From positions 18,621 to 82,620 of the forward strand of contig ML769684.1 of NCBI GenBank assembly GCA_009733575.1: a stretch of 64,000 nt of DNA, read 5' to 3'. Made by a program: the position numbers and the translations under genes. How positions within the stretch are numbered: position 1 is the stretch's first letter; each line of letters begins with the position of its first letter. The notes beneath the pieces were generated by a model. That model was not told the origin of the DNA, did not search any database, and was given only the letters and a program-made list of their open reading frames with translations. Positions 23,688 through 35,569 of the stretch are shown here, in pieces. The DNA comes from Gymnopus androsaceus JB14 (lineage: Eukaryota > Basidiomycota > Agaricomycetes > Agaricales > Omphalotaceae).

Positions 23688-26600
23688 TCAAGATTCTTTC
23701 TTTAGATTATCTTCGATGCTTGTACCTATTCTCGACAAGCAGCCATACACAGCTACTCCTACACTGGCACCTTCATCTGTTCCCAGTGTTCCAGATCGAT
23801 TACTTTCCGATGGCATAGACGCTAATGCAGTGGCTCGAACATAGTTGGATACCACTCCAGTGATGATATGCATCGGCGTCAGGACTTTAATCGATTGAAT
23901 TCGCATCTTCTCCTTCTCCTTGCCCTTCTTCCCAGCATTACCACCAGCAGTCTTGTACTTTCTACCTGATGGACCAGATGTTAGGAGGGAGACGTCACGG
24001 TTGTGAGTCTTGAACAAGAAGCCGACTCCGAGCTCCTTGTCTCGTTTCTCGACCTCTACGGCTTCCTTGATCAACACACGAATGAACTGTCTGGTAGCCA
24101 GCGCGAGTAGAGCATGAGGAGCCAGATTTCCTTCTACATCGGCAGCATTGGAACCAGTCGATTCTAAAGGGAATGAAGATGAAGCAGAAGCGAATGCCGG
24201 TAGTTGAAGTGTGTTGACGAGGGAGCGTACGCCAAGTGTGAGATGTGGATCGACAGCGGAAACAAGAGTGCGGTTATCTCTCACAAGACGCTGAGTGCGA
24301 GAAGACCATGGTGGTAGCTGACGGGGATTTAATAGCGACATGGAAGATGGTGCTTGTTCAATCTCCTTCTGAATGCGGGACCCAAAGATTCTGTGCACAT
24401 CGACAACAGGCATCCTAAGGAGTTGCAAGTTCAGCATTTTGACGACTATCTGACATTGGAACGGCGGGGGGCGTGGTGGAGGTGGCGGTGCGGGTGGGCC
24501 TCCAATGCTGATTACTTTACCATCGATGAGTTTGAGCTTGATTTTTGGAAGCGCAGGCTTCTCTTTCTCCTTCTCCGCGTCTTGTGCCTGGGCAGCAGCC
24601 GCCGCAGCCACTAATTCGGCCTCGGTTTTCACATATTCCAACCCTTCAGGACCATGAGCCCAAAGCCCCAAGCCACAGACACGACACCATCTGCCTTCAG
24701 AGTAGTCCGTGGTAGTAGGAGTGTCATCCTGCTGTTCATCGACCGTCTGCGTGGCTTTTCGTTCCACGACTCGAATAAAGTGCCCATGGTCTTCCATCCA
24801 AGAGTACACGTCGCCTGGTGTCAATGGTATAAGGTGAGGACAGGGATCACGTTCTCGCAAAACTAGAAGGTGGTTTGTGTAAGCCGTCTGCACAGCTCTG
24901 GCTCGTGCCCACTATATACAGTATTAACATCAAGCCAATGAACGATTTGAACTGAGACCAACTTCTATGGCTTTTCGCCTCCCCACAAGCAGTTTCGTGA
25001 GCTGAGCGGGGCTTGGAAGCAAATTGTAGGAAAGATCCAATGTCGCTTTGGAGGCATTGGGAACATCTGTCGCATTTATTTAATGGTATAAAAAAGCAAT
25101 AAAGTTACCAGAAAGCACCTTTGAGAGTCATAGGGAATTGAGGTAAGAGAGATTCCAACAGCTCAGTATAAGAGCCTAGAAAGAAGTAAGCGAGCTGATA
25201 CATAGAAAGAGGGAATGCTTACTCGGTATGGTAACTTCTACTTTAACCGGGGGAACGTTATCATTCGGTCGAGGCTTGGCTTTCTTTCCTGAAGCTACAT
25301 TTAATTCACCCTCCCAATGCGACCTGGAATTGACAGGAGTGTAACCAATTTTGGCTGATTTCACCACCGTATCTTTGTCGAGATCGAGGTCGACAATTTG
25401 TTCATCTCCCTTTGTTGGTAGCTTGTTGGTGCCAATCATGTCCAACTAGAGGAGGATCAGATATTACGAAGCATCGCAAGAAAAGGTACGCACGCCAACC
25501 CAATGCTCCAAAAGAACTTTTTGCCCGTTTTGGCCCCGTCCGCTTGTACTCGGATTGAACATGAGCTCTACCTGGGCAAGAAATGGCTCGGCAGTGGTCC
25601 CGACGACTAGGAATGGAGGTTCGGTTGCAATTAACGGGGGGAAGGATACACCAGGTCCGTAGTCGGATGAAGGCATGGCCGTAACAGTAAGAGACGTCAG
25701 AACACTTGTGAGGTCGAGACTCTACGTGGAGGAATCAGTATCGATTGGCAGAGAACATGATACGGAGAACGCACATAGGAAGGTGATTCCACAGAAATCA
25801 TCCACTGATGTGTATGCTCTTTCTTCTCGGGAAGACGTTGATCTGTGGAACGGGTGAGTATTGAAACAGCAGCACAATCGAGAGAAAAGCGACCTTCTGG
25901 AATGAAAAGGCTGCTATCTGTGAGAGTTACTCTGCACGAGATGTGGAATCTACTCGAGGCTGTAGTTGTAGAGTTTTGTAGACCGGAAGAGGAGCTGGTA
26001 GCAGTCGTTCGTGGACCAGCTTCATTCGCGGTGGAGACCTCTTCCTCGACATTCGGCCTGCTTCGATGGATATACGGCTTTTTCCAACGAGGTTTTGCAG
26101 CAGGATCGATGGCAGAGATATCAATAGGCTCGCCATCGTCCCAGACTCTGATACCCTTGCGCTTGGCCTCTTTGCCCAAAAACTGAGCCAGCGCTGGAGA
26201 ATCACTATGCAAGCCCAATGTCTTTGTCAAATGTATGCTCCTATCTTCTGCATCCAGTTCCAAAGCCGCTTCCCCAGGCTTCTTTTCATCTCGTGTTCCT
26301 TCGACCGCCATTTGGAAGAGGCTCCTTACGCCTGGGAGCAGCATGCCACCGCCACCAGCATCTACTCCTGCAGTGAGATCAAGGCCCTCTTTTGGAACGG
26401 CGCAGGCCTTGACACACTCTTCATGGGTGCCCCAATCTATTTTATGTGACAAACGACCGTGATTGTAAAGGCCTTGGAGATTGGAAAAGTCTGAACGATC
26501 GCAATTGGGACAACGAAGAAGGAAGATCTGGGGAGAGTCTTTGGAGCGCAGATACACGAATTTGGCCTTTTCTTTTTGTGAGCGCGTTATTGGCTTCTCC

Positions 26601-26960
26601 TTTGGAGGCTAGACGGCCTTTCTGTGGCACATTTTGTGGAGGGACCTGGATATCTCGCACGAACAGGACGTCAGAAGATGATTCGAGAGCCGAGAGAGCA
26701 TCCAAGGCCACGTCCTTGAACGAAACCTCTTCTGTACAGTCTGGTTCTGTAATAGGATGAGTGCTAGTTGTGCGCCATTGATAATGAGAAACCAACCATT
26801 TCGCAAGGAATCTAAAAGCAAAGAAGCCCAAGCGATTCTGGATTCCAAAGTCTGATGCCAGTCGCTTTCTGAGGCCAAGCTCGATGTCGATTTCAGAGAG
26901 AATAATTGCATTTATCTGTTCGCTTGTCCTGTCCAGTTTTATTCGCTTGTTGGGGAGCAT
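23688..26960 (-). CDS. YEATS-domain protein with a zinc finger (YEATS2/ATAC-like; two frame breaks)
   Basis: The spliced product starts MLPNKRIKLDRTSEQINAII and reads in order as follows. A charged helical segment (SEIDIELGLRKRLA, TLESRIAWASLLLDSLRN) comes first. Next is a C2H2-like finger CPNCDRSDFSNLQGLYNHGR followed by H. Then comes the YEATS fold (FHISCRVTLTDSSLFIPE, THQWMISVESPSYSLDLTSV, TEPPFLVVGTTAEPFLAQVE, EHWVGLDMIG), and a Cys-pair region RWCRVCGLGLW. A C-terminal region rich in helices (HALLALATRQFIRVLIKEAV, KVLTPMHIITGVV) may be a histone fold. YEATS domains bind acylated lysines of histone H3, and a finger before YEATS is known in YEATS2-like ATAC subunits, so a nuclear chromatin role is inferred. 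Extra bases near 26855 and 26582 break the frame. The start lies only 33 bp from COG4, head to head. Confidence 0.82.
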
Positions 26961-26993
26961 AAAAGAAAGTGGCCGGCATTTCCGGCATTTTTT
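26961..26993. promoter_or_regulatory. 33-bp head-to-head start-codon gap, YEATS gene and COG4
   Basis: Only 33 bp lie between the divergent ATGs. Transcription of both genes must start inside or overlap the partner's coding region, unless one ATG is mis-chosen. Confidence 0.6.
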
Positions 26994-29641
26994 ATGGCTC
27001 AACTTCCCTCTCCCTTCATCTCCAGGCCCGATCCGAGGTCTCTTACGACCCTCCCTCAAATCTTATCCTCCTTGTCAGACTTTCGGTCTGAAGAAGCTCA
27101 GCTTTCTACCTCTTTAACAGAACTTTTGGCTGCCAGTGAACCTCTAACTTCCTCTCTCTCGCGTCTCCAATCTCTGGTTCCTCACTTTGATGAGCTACTA
27201 AAAGATGCTTCTGTATTATCGCGCAATGTCTCGTACACTGCAGGAACAGCCGAACGAATAGGTCAGCAGGGTACAGTCACTGGACGAAGAAATGCGAAGA
27301 ATTAGAGAAGCCGGTGACCGCGTTGGCCAGGTCATTGAACTAAAGGTCTTTAATGTCCAATTCACAATTATAATCCAACATCTAACATGTACCTAGTCGT
27401 CGCTTTCTGCACTTCAATCTTCCATAGAAAGTAACGACTGGGAATCAGCAACTCGGCACTGTGCACGAGCAATGTCACTTCCTACAGAGGTCATATCAGG
27501 TCCTTTCGCTGAATTTGCAGTCGTGAGTGCTTTCTTCCTTGCAACTACTCTGTTCTAAGCAAAGCAGCTTAGCCTACATCAGATAGTCACCTTCCTCCTG
27601 CCCAAACTCTTCAAGAAGCCCGAGAACATCTTTTACAAGTCTTCCGCTCCAACTTTGAGCAAGCTTCACGCTCCCGAGACTCCACTACTACCAGTCGTTT
27701 CTTCAAACTGTTTCCTGCAATAGGCTGGGAAAAGGAGGGTCTGCAAGCCTATGCAGCTTTTGTCGTGGATCTAGTTCGCATCAGGGCTCCGACCTCTGCC
27801 AAAAGTAGGATATGCCACCTAGATTCCTGATTCCCGTTGTAACTCGTTCCTTTCAGCTTCCTCCCCCTTATACTTTATCACTGCTCTCACCTCTCTTTTC
27901 GAGAGCATAGCAATGATTGTCGTCCAGCATCAACCTGTGGTCGAAAAGTATTATGGGCCTGGCCAGATGAAGGACGTTGTACAACGTCTTTTAGATGAAT
28001 GCGATAGAGTTGTCAGGGATGTACTAGATAGGTGGCAGGAAGAACGTTCCATGACGCGAAAAGTCGGTTCCTCGTTGGCGTCTTGTGCTCCAGGCTCACA
28101 CCTCATCTAGCTTTCTGATATATCGAATACTTCACCGGCAACCGCTGGACGTAGGCAGCAGAGCCAGGAAGAGGATACAATTGATCCGAGGGAGATTGAT
28201 CAAGTGGTCGTTGAAATGAGTGGAATGGCCGGTCGGTGGAACCTGTTTAAAAAGTTCCTTCTAGACAGCTTCGAAGAACATGAAGAGCAATCAACCGCAG
28301 TTGAACCAACGACGGACAGTGCTCGCGAGCTGCCTCTCGACTCAACAGCATCCCAGAAGGTTTTCGACGATATGTTGGTGAAATATTACATCCCTTTGGA
28401 AGTTTGGTATCTTAGGACCATCATCAGCAAGGTAATCAACTTATAGCTCGTAGCTCCCATACGTGCTGATTGTGATATCTCGTAGGCCCACCGTCTATCT
28501 CAACCCGACATGACACAGTCAGCCACTACGACTACAACACCGACGACGTGTTTTACATTTTAAAAGTAGTCCTCTTTCGAGTTTTGTCCACAGGATCTCT
28601 GAATGCTGTCGAACGGATGATCGAGCAGCTGCGCGACATACTGGAAAAAGACTATGCTAGTGTTCTCAAGAAAAAGATGGATGATGTATACCGCTCAGCC
28701 GGTACCCAGGGACAAGCAGCTCGAGGAGAGAAAGCTGATCGCGACAACAGACTCGCTTTCGCAGTCAGTTTCTTCTCTAACCTCTCATCCGTGACTAAAT
28801 CTTTATGGTCAGGTCATTCTAAACGATCTTGATGTCTCTTCATCGCACCTAGAGCGTCTTATCCGAGACCTCTCGGGTGCTGGAGCCATTACCCAGTACT
28901 TTTTGGTGTCTCAGCAGCAGACTGTCAAAGATCATCTTTCATCGCTCTCGAGTTTGGTAACCAAGTTTCGCTCAACTTCTCGGGTTAGTCTTGTTCCTAA
29001 ATGTAGAATGAATATTGACAATCTATGCAGATCGGTATTGAGCAATTGTTTAACCAACTTATGCGACCCAAACTACGAACATTTATCACCGAAGTCTACA
29101 AAGATGTTTCTTATGTTTTGGACGATGATTCTTATTCCAATGCCGAGTATCATGATGTCGTTCGTAAACGCTTCATCAAACTCTGGGATGCACTGATGGA
29201 TGATTACAAAGTGCGTTCACTTTTATTGTTATTCAATTTTGGTCTGAACAGCGTACTTTAGGATTCGTTCACTGATGCCAATTTCCGGCTCCTCTTTGGG
29301 CTTGTATTGGACACTCTACTACGCCCTTGGGAACGATTCATGATGGGCTTCAAATTCACCGAGCTCGGTGCTATACGTTTTGACCGGGACTTGCGATCGA
29401 TAAACACCTACCTTTCATCTCAAACAGCGTTTGGGGATGGAAGAGAAAAATTCACGCGTTTGCAGCAGATGTCTACTTTGCTCAATCTCGACAGTGTAAG
29501 TGCTTGGTGACCTCTGCACATGTACTTGTTCGCTAATTCCCAACACAGGACGAAGATGTCGATGAATTCTACAATGGTTCAGGTATTGCATGGAAACTTG
29601 GCTCGCAAGAGGCACGGGCGATAGCTGCTCTTAAAATTTGA
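26994..29641 (+). CDS. COG4: Conserved oligomeric Golgi complex subunit 4 (two frame breaks)
   Basis: COG4 is a subunit of the lobe A part of the COG tether, which catches retrograde vesicles at the cis-Golgi. The spliced protein starts MAQLPSPFISRPDPRSLTTL with heptad-rich helices. It includes the family blocks ESNDWESATRHCARAMSLP, REHLLQVFRSNFEQASRSRD, FFKLFPAIGWEKEGLQAYAA, AMIVVQHQPVVEKYYGPGQM and DDVFYILKVVLFRVLSTGSL. It ends with PWERFMMGFKFTELGAIRFD and the C-terminal WKLGSQEARAIAALKI. About ten short introns are present. Two frame breaks are apparent: an extra G near 27270 (GQQ/VQSLDEEMRRIRE), and one base lost near 28540 so that TPTTCFTF-stop appears instead of DDVFYILK. The 3' end converges on VPS2 with 44 bp between stops. 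Confidence 0.92.
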
Positions 29642-29685
29642 TAGATTGTACATATATATTCCATCCTACATAATCATACAGGTCG

Positions 29686-30628
29686 CTATCCACGTCGCAA
29701 AGCATCTAACCGAGCTTGTAAAGCATCTTCATCTGATAAAGCGGCCCCTCCTCCGCCTCCTCCTCCTGACCCATCTCCTCCTGATCTATCGTCTCCACCA
29801 CTGTTAGGTGCAGCCGTTTCTCCCAGCGCCACCGGTTGTCGAACGGATTGAGCGGAAGCGGAGGCCAAGCCAGTAGGTGCGTCCGTGAGCTGGAAAAGAG
29901 TCAGTGAGCAGCACAAGGAGGCAAGGCAACAGCGAACCTGTTGAGAGAGAGACACTCCGATTTCATCTAGAACCTCTTTGAGAATCTTGTCGCCCTCTTC
30001 TTCCTCCTCGTCCTCGTCGTCCATGACATCGTCCACGGCATCTGACATCATTTCCTCCTTCATATCCATCATTGAACTTTCCTTCTCAAACTCGGTCATG
30101 ATTCGTTGTATCGCAGGTAGATTCATGCCGCGATTCATGGCACCCATTGCCTGCGCAGGAATTAAGCGCAGTTTCCAACTTCAAGTAGAAAGAGCATACT
30201 CGTGTAGCACCTCGCATTGCTTCAGCCATTTGCTGATTACTCCTAAGGCTTTGAATCCGAAGTCCAACAGCTTGCAACTGAACCCGCATTGTGTGGAACT
30301 TTTGGACATAACGTCTCGTCCTCACAAGATCCTTGGCCATCACTTTACATGCGTTCTAATGAATAAAATTACGAACTGTTGAAAGTATGAAGCATATAAC
30401 GCACCATTTGACCAGACTTTGCGCTCTTCTTGATGTCCATAATCAGTTTCTTTTCACTCTGCTCCAGTTTGGCCCGTTCACGATCCAGTTCTCGTTGAGC
30501 TTTGGCGAGAGATCGCTGGTGCTGACGCAGCCGCTCAGCAGGGGTCACAGATCGACCAAAAAGAGTTTCCTGCTGAATATCAGTACAAGAAGAGGGTAAA
30601 GCATTTGGATTCTTACGATAATGTTCAT
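29686..30628 (-). CDS. VPS2: ESCRT-III subunit VPS2 (CHMP2A homologue)
   Basis: This is a cytosolic/endosomal ESCRT-III core protein that forms membrane-remodelling filaments and recruits Vps4. The spliced product starts MNII then ETLFGRSVTPAERLRQHQRS. It continues with the long basic helix pair (KAQRELDRERAKLEQSEKKL, IKKSAKSGQMNACKVMAKDL, TRRYVQKFHTMRVQLQAVGL), NQQMAEAMRGATRAMGAMNR, and an acidic second half. The C-terminus DALQARLDALRRG is a MIM1 motif for the Vps4 MIT domain. A Gly-rich insert (GGDDRSGGDGSGGGGGGG) precedes it. Small introns lie near 29890-29938, 30150-30199, 30350-30404 and 30570-30616. The first exon is only 13 bases. It is head to head with the AN1 zinc-finger gene (67 bp). 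Confidence 0.94.
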
Positions 30629-30695
30629 GGTTAAGTTCCAAGTATGAAGAAGCGCTCGTTGCGGCGCAGACAACGCAGCTTAGCGCTTAACCACC
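30629..30695. promoter_or_regulatory. 67-bp bidirectional gap, VPS2 and CUZ1
   Basis: Divergent start codons 67 bp apart. No clear motif beyond GC-rich AGCGCTTAAC. Confidence 0.55.
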
Positions 30696-31490
30696 ATGTC
30701 TGGTCTACTAAACGTTGGCAATCGCTGCTCTGTATGCTCTCAGATCGATTTTCTGCCTATTCCATGTCCTTCTTGTCAAAGCACATTTTGCAAAGATCAC
30801 ATCCGAGCTGAAGATCATTCGTGTCCTGCTGCCAAACGTTCCGACTTGTCAGAATCGTCCACAAAGCTCCAGAAATGTGCTTTGGATGGATGCAAAAATC
30901 CTAGTCTAAACGCCTACGGCTCTCTTTCTGGTAAACCTACCTGCACCTCATGTCAAGGTTCTTTTTGCGTAGAGTACAGTACATTTAACCATACTCTTGA
31001 GATCTCAGTCTCACTTGGTTTATCCACAGACATCGAGAACCGTCTTTACACAATTGCTCTCCCACAGAAACCTCGCTACCTACCAAAAACGAAACTGCGC
31101 GTGCACTGCTTGCAAAGAATTTCTCTGACGCGACTCGGCCAAATGCTTCAGTGAAGCGTCGGATTGGCAAACCACCCACAGATCCTACCAAACTGGCCCA
31201 ATTGGAACTCATGAAAATGAGGCAACGCGCTTCTGCGCTAGACCCCAAACAACAAAAATCGTCGATACCTGCAGATAAACGTCGATTCTTCAAAGCGAGT
31301 ATGAGGGAAAAACCGACGAGGGACCTATGGATTGAACAGGTGCGCGCGCAGGATTCTTCAGATGGTCACCGTACTTCTACCCTTTGTCCAGAGTCTATCA
31401 ACAGGAAAAGCCTTCGACCTACTCGCCACTCTGTTTGGAATTTCCAACGATGAAACTGATGTCCGTAAATTCAGAGAATATTATTCGTAA
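30696..31490 (+). CDS. CUZ1: AN1-type zinc finger protein, CUZ1/ZFAND1-like (one frame break)
   Basis: Two AN1 zinc fingers open the protein: CSVCSQIDFLPIPCPSCQ with FCKDHIRAEDHSC, then CALDGCKNPSLNAYGSLSG with CTSCQGSFCVEHREPSLHNC, the second completed across an intron near 30978-31030. A basic linker (SVKRRIGKPPTDPTKLAQLE) leads to a C-terminal ubiquitin-like segment (LLPFVQSLSTGKAFDLLATL, ISNDETDVRKF). In yeast and animals this architecture is Cuz1/ZFAND1, which brings Cdc48/p97 and the proteasome to stress granules or arsenite-stressed cells. The conserved C-terminal frame is reached only if one T in the GGATTCTT stretch near 31354 is skipped; otherwise translation runs into a different, unconserved tail. 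In the conserved frame the stop is TAA 31488-31490. Confidence 0.85.
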
Positions 31491-31730
31491 CTGAAATGTT
31501 CATTAACAGAAGTATCAACTGTGCAAAATGTCCGATAACGCAGAGCAACCGGTTCCTCTGCAGTATGATAAGCCGCTTGCAGACCAGGTGGAAGATTGCG
31601 AAGAGCTGATGATATCGAGTGCCTAAAAAGAGGATTCTGAGAGGAGGAGTCCTTCCGCTGCCTGCCGCGGAGGGCCGTCCGTCATGGTTATCTGTATTTC
31701 TCATGGAATCACACTTGGGTTTCGCTCATC

Positions 31731-32443
31731 ATGTCTGTTGCCCACTCCTCATTTGAAGACTACCAGCGTGCCGGTTTCTCCAATGTTATGGGATGGGGAA
31801 CGAAACCTGCTCTGATAGTCATCGATGTCTGCAAAGCGTATTGGTCTCCAGGATCCCCTCTAGATCTCAGCCACAATCTAACCGCTGCTGCCGCCCCAGA
31901 TTCAATGCGCAAACTCGTTGCCGCGGCTCGTGAGGGCAAGGTCCCCGTTTTATGGAGTGAGGTGCGGTATCTTCACCCTGAAATGCTGGATGCTGGCTTG
32001 TTCTATAAAAAGTCCAAAGCGTTAGCAGTGTGGCAGAAGGGAGACGCTCGAGGGTTACATGCGCCCATGGAAGGTCTCTCGAGCCCGCTCCCAGCGATAT
32101 TATCGTCACAAAGCAGTATGCCAGTGCATTCTTTGGTACATCTCTTGCGTCCTCGCTCAATACGCTGGGAGTGGACACTCTCGTCATTATCGGAGTCAGT
32201 ACCAGCGGATGCGTACGGGCTACTGCACTCGATGCAATGCAGCATGGATTTAGACCAATGGTAAGTGTTCCCTTTGGTCCAAGGAGAGCTCTGTACTTAT
32301 CTCCCCAAAAGGTAGTTGGTTCAGCTTGTGGTGACCGCAGTCCAGAAATTCATAATGCAAACATGTTCGATCTCAACGCAAAGTATGCAGACGCAGTGAC
32401 AGAGGAAGAAGCAATAGAAAAATTGTGCGCGGGATGGAAGTGA
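31731..32443 (+). CDS. Isochorismatase-like cysteine hydrolase (one frame break)
   Basis: The fold and active-site pattern of the isochorismatase/N-carbamoylsarcosine amidohydrolase superfamily are clear: TKPALIVIDVCKAYWSPGSP (catalytic Asp in IVIDV), a middle block KKSKALAVWQKGD, and LVIIGVSTSGCVRATALDAM, whose Cys is the expected nucleophile. One 51-bp intron lies near 32262-32312. The frame changes near 32080: the conserved PAPSDIIVTKQYASAFFG reading needs one base added after GGTCTCTC (or two removed). The protein ends EKLCAGWK. Closest functional guess is an N-carbamoylsarcosine amidase or related maleamate/ureidoacrylate-type hydrolase. The substrate is unknown. It lies between the AN1 gene and the convergent ZW10 gene. 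Confidence 0.82.
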
Positions 32444-32542
32444 ATGCATTCTCCAACATTATTAGTTTGTCATTGAAACGTAGTGCTATGGCTGCTGTTT
32501 TTTTTCGATGCAACTTGACTGTCAGTATCAATACGAGTAATA

Positions 32543-35500
32543 TCATGACGAGCCCCCACTCCCCGGATGTCCACTCATAATCTTCGCAATTGTACTAGCT
32601 CTCAACGGCGTATCAGCAAACAATGCCCTCACCAACCTCGCTAGCTCCTCCACATCAAAGTCCACAAGGGCGCCTTCAGAGAAAAGATATGTGATGTCTG
32701 CGAGGGATGCTTCCTATATAGGTTCGAGGTTTGTTAGTCCCAATAATTACTGAAAGAGATGGAGAGGACATACCAACAACTCTCCCAGATATGAGAACTT
32801 TAGCCATGATGGGACGTATGCTACGATGAATGATGGCTGAGGAATCATACAACATGTCAGCTCGACAACGAGAAACAACCAAAACAAAGAAACAACCCAC
32901 CTGCTCTGGATCCTCCACAAACAACCCTTCTAATGCGCCAAAGATTCTACACAGCTCCCCCAACCGATGCGACTCTTCCTCCGTAATATCCCCCAACTCG
33001 AGTATCTCTGTTATTACCCTCGTTAACGCGGTGTTTGTCACGCTTCCTAGGGCAGTATAGTATCGAGTCTTGGTTAGGATTCCGGTGGGGGGTTTGTAGA
33101 GTTTGGATAAGGAGCGGATATATTTGAGGACGAGGGATAGGGCGGTTTCGCATTGGTCGTACCGGTCTTGAGAGGTTGTGTGGGAGAAGGAGGAGGGATA
33201 GGAGGAGCCTGAGGGGGAGAGGGTGAGAGATGTGATGATGGTGTCGATTTGTTGACGGTGGGTTTCCTAAAATGAGTAGAGTTAGTGCTCTGTGAAGATC
33301 GACGGAAGCGGCACTTACTATAGCATCCTCGAACCAACTATCACTCAGAACCTTCAACGCCGCCACGCATTCGCGTAAGCGTTTGTTCACTGCTTCCGGT
33401 CCACTCCCCAATTCAGACCCAGATACAAGCAATTCCCCGATTTCACCAGCAAGATACGCACAGTCATTCGAAAACTTGATCGGGCCACCGTTTTCTATCG
33501 AGTCCGAGTTTAGCTGCAGCTGGGCATAAACACGACAGGATACAACGCCCTATATAAATCGAGGATGCTAGCGCAGGTGAGGTTTAGGGTTGAGCCGGCT
33601 GTACTCGAACTCGAACTCGAAACCAGTGTCGAGGCTAGAGGGGACTCTGCAAACTCCCTACTCTCCCTCATAGTCTCCTTCACGAGGGATAGTATGTCGT
33701 TCGTACGGGAGGAAACGAGGTATGTTTCTTTTTCTTCTTTGGCTTTCGGCGGGGGATTAACGTTAACCCTGAGTGAAGTAGTAGTGGAAGAAGTATTATT
33801 AACGTTCGGTGATTCCGTTAAAGAAGGGCTATGCATAGGTGAACTCGAACTCGCATCAAGACTCTTTTTACCCTTGTTCGCTAGCTTCTCGAGTCGAGTA
33901 GCGGCTTTGGGTGACTTTATCTCGGGAGGTGAAGGAGGTGCGGGGGCAGAGGAAGGCGGATCGTTCCAGGGATCGTCCCAGTTTGTTTCGTCATCGTGAC
34001 CATTGGTTTCTTCCGGTACGGGTTCGTCGTGGCCATTGGTTTCTGTATCATCATCGAACCCCCAATTATCGTCAATCGCAGTATCCGGCTCTGACTCGTC
34101 AAAGCCCCATGATGAATCGTCGACTTTGATTTGCGGCTCCGCGTCTGTCTCTGTAGAGTCGTCCAGGGACTCATCCAAGTCCCATGCATCACCAGCATCA
34201 GCGTCATCATTACCAGGCTCCTCCTCCTGAACAAGCACGACTGCAGGCTCCGGCGGAGCCTGGGATTGGACTTGAACCTTCACCGTCTCTGCCCATCCAC
34301 CAGTATGCAGAATCATGCCGCGACACATGTCCAGTATCCTCTCCCTCCTCTGTCGTTCGTAGTGACCGCCTACACCGTCAGCCCAGGATTTGATTGGTCG
34401 GTCATCGCCCGATAACAACCTAACGACACATTCCTCCTCAAACTCCTGCGCAAGCTTCAAGAGCTCCATAAACTCCGGTAGGGCACCAAACGAAGAGGAA
34501 AGGTTGGGTATGAGGAGGTTGGTTAGGAGGCTTGATGAGATTGGGGTGCATAATGACTTGGAGAAGGAGACCTCGACAGGGAGGTGCACGAAAAAGTGCG
34601 TATGCAAAAAATGAATCGTTTGAGAGAGGTTTTTTATGCGGGTTTGCAGGGAGGTAGTTGGCGGTGAAGGGAAGAATGTTAGCTTTACCTCATCTTGTTC
34701 AACTGCCATCGGCTGAGTTAGTAAACCATGGATATAGTAGCTGGTGACATCTCGACGGAGAGTGGATAGGTGGTTGTTGAGAGATGTTGGAGAGAGCGAG
34801 GAGAGGATATCGGGGAGGGAAAGGGTTCGATTGGATTGGCGGACTAGATTGCGAGGTTTTTAGTTATAATAATGGATACAGATGGGAGTAGGCACCTTGG
34901 GCGCTCGGAGCAATGCTTAATTCAAGCTGGTTAACCAGGACACATCGTGAATACGCATCACCTAGTTGCTCTTCTATACGGGCTTTTGAAGCCTGGAATC
35001 TGCGCTGCAAATCCGCGCAAACTTGAGCCCTCTTGACCGCTTCCGGCGCGTCTTCGAGCAAGCGCTCCATCTCTTTGCAAGCGCCGACTGCTTCTGGAAG
35101 GTCACCATTTTGGACTAGAGTAGTCAAAGATGTGAATGCGTCTCTGCAGTGAGAAATATGCCGCAGAGCCTGGTGTCGGATTTGCGCATTGAGCGTAGTT
35201 TGGGCTAGTGTAGAGTGCGTTTGGAGGGCGTCGATGACAGATGGAATGAGGTCAGCCAACGACCGGTCAAGCGAATCTACTTGACTCGTTAACGTCCTCA
35301 GACGTGTCTGCACAGAAACAGACGTTTCGAGTTGTCGTTGGAATTCCGGAAATGAGCTTTGGATTCGGTCATGGATTTGTTCCTACAACACCATTCATTA
35401 TTAGTATAACATTATTAGAAGTACGGACCTTTGTATCCCTCAAACTCTCGTCCAACTCTTTAATCCATTCACTCGCAAGTGAAGCAGTCAGAGTTTTGCT

Positions 35501-35569
35501 TGTAGCCTCGTCCATTGTGGACAGGATTTTAGAGGTGACATCTTGAGGCCGAGGGAGATGAGAGGCCAT
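32543..35569 (-). CDS. ZW10: ZW10/Dsl1 family tether subunit (one frame break)
   Basis: The N-terminal helical region (MASHLPRPQDVTSKILSTMD, QTRLRTLTSQVDSLDRSLAD, VIDALQTHSTLAQTTLNAQI) and the C-terminal block (YAQLQLNSDSIENGGPIKFS, FSNDCAYLAGEIGELL, FSEGALVDFDVEELARLVRA, RASTIAKIMSGHPGSGG) match ZW10. ZW10 is part of the Dsl1/NRZ complex that tethers Golgi-to-ER vesicles and, in animals, of the RZZ kinetochore complex. A long acidic, Asp/Asn/Trp-rich linker (SWGFDESEPD, NWGFDDDTETNGHDEP) lies between the two halves and is typical of fungal homologues. The frame break is at the A-run 33528-33530 (one T missing on the coding strand). It is head to head with EMC5 (77 bp). Confidence 0.87.

Noticed and set aside
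33510..34709. Separate acidic protein of 399 codons on the minus strand
   Set aside because: It is the middle exon of ZW10, bounded by introns and the 33528 frame break, not an independent gene.
32560..35569. Kinetochore-specific reading of ZW10
   Set aside because: The RZZ kinetochore role belongs to animals; in fungi the ER-tethering Dsl1 role is the safer inference.
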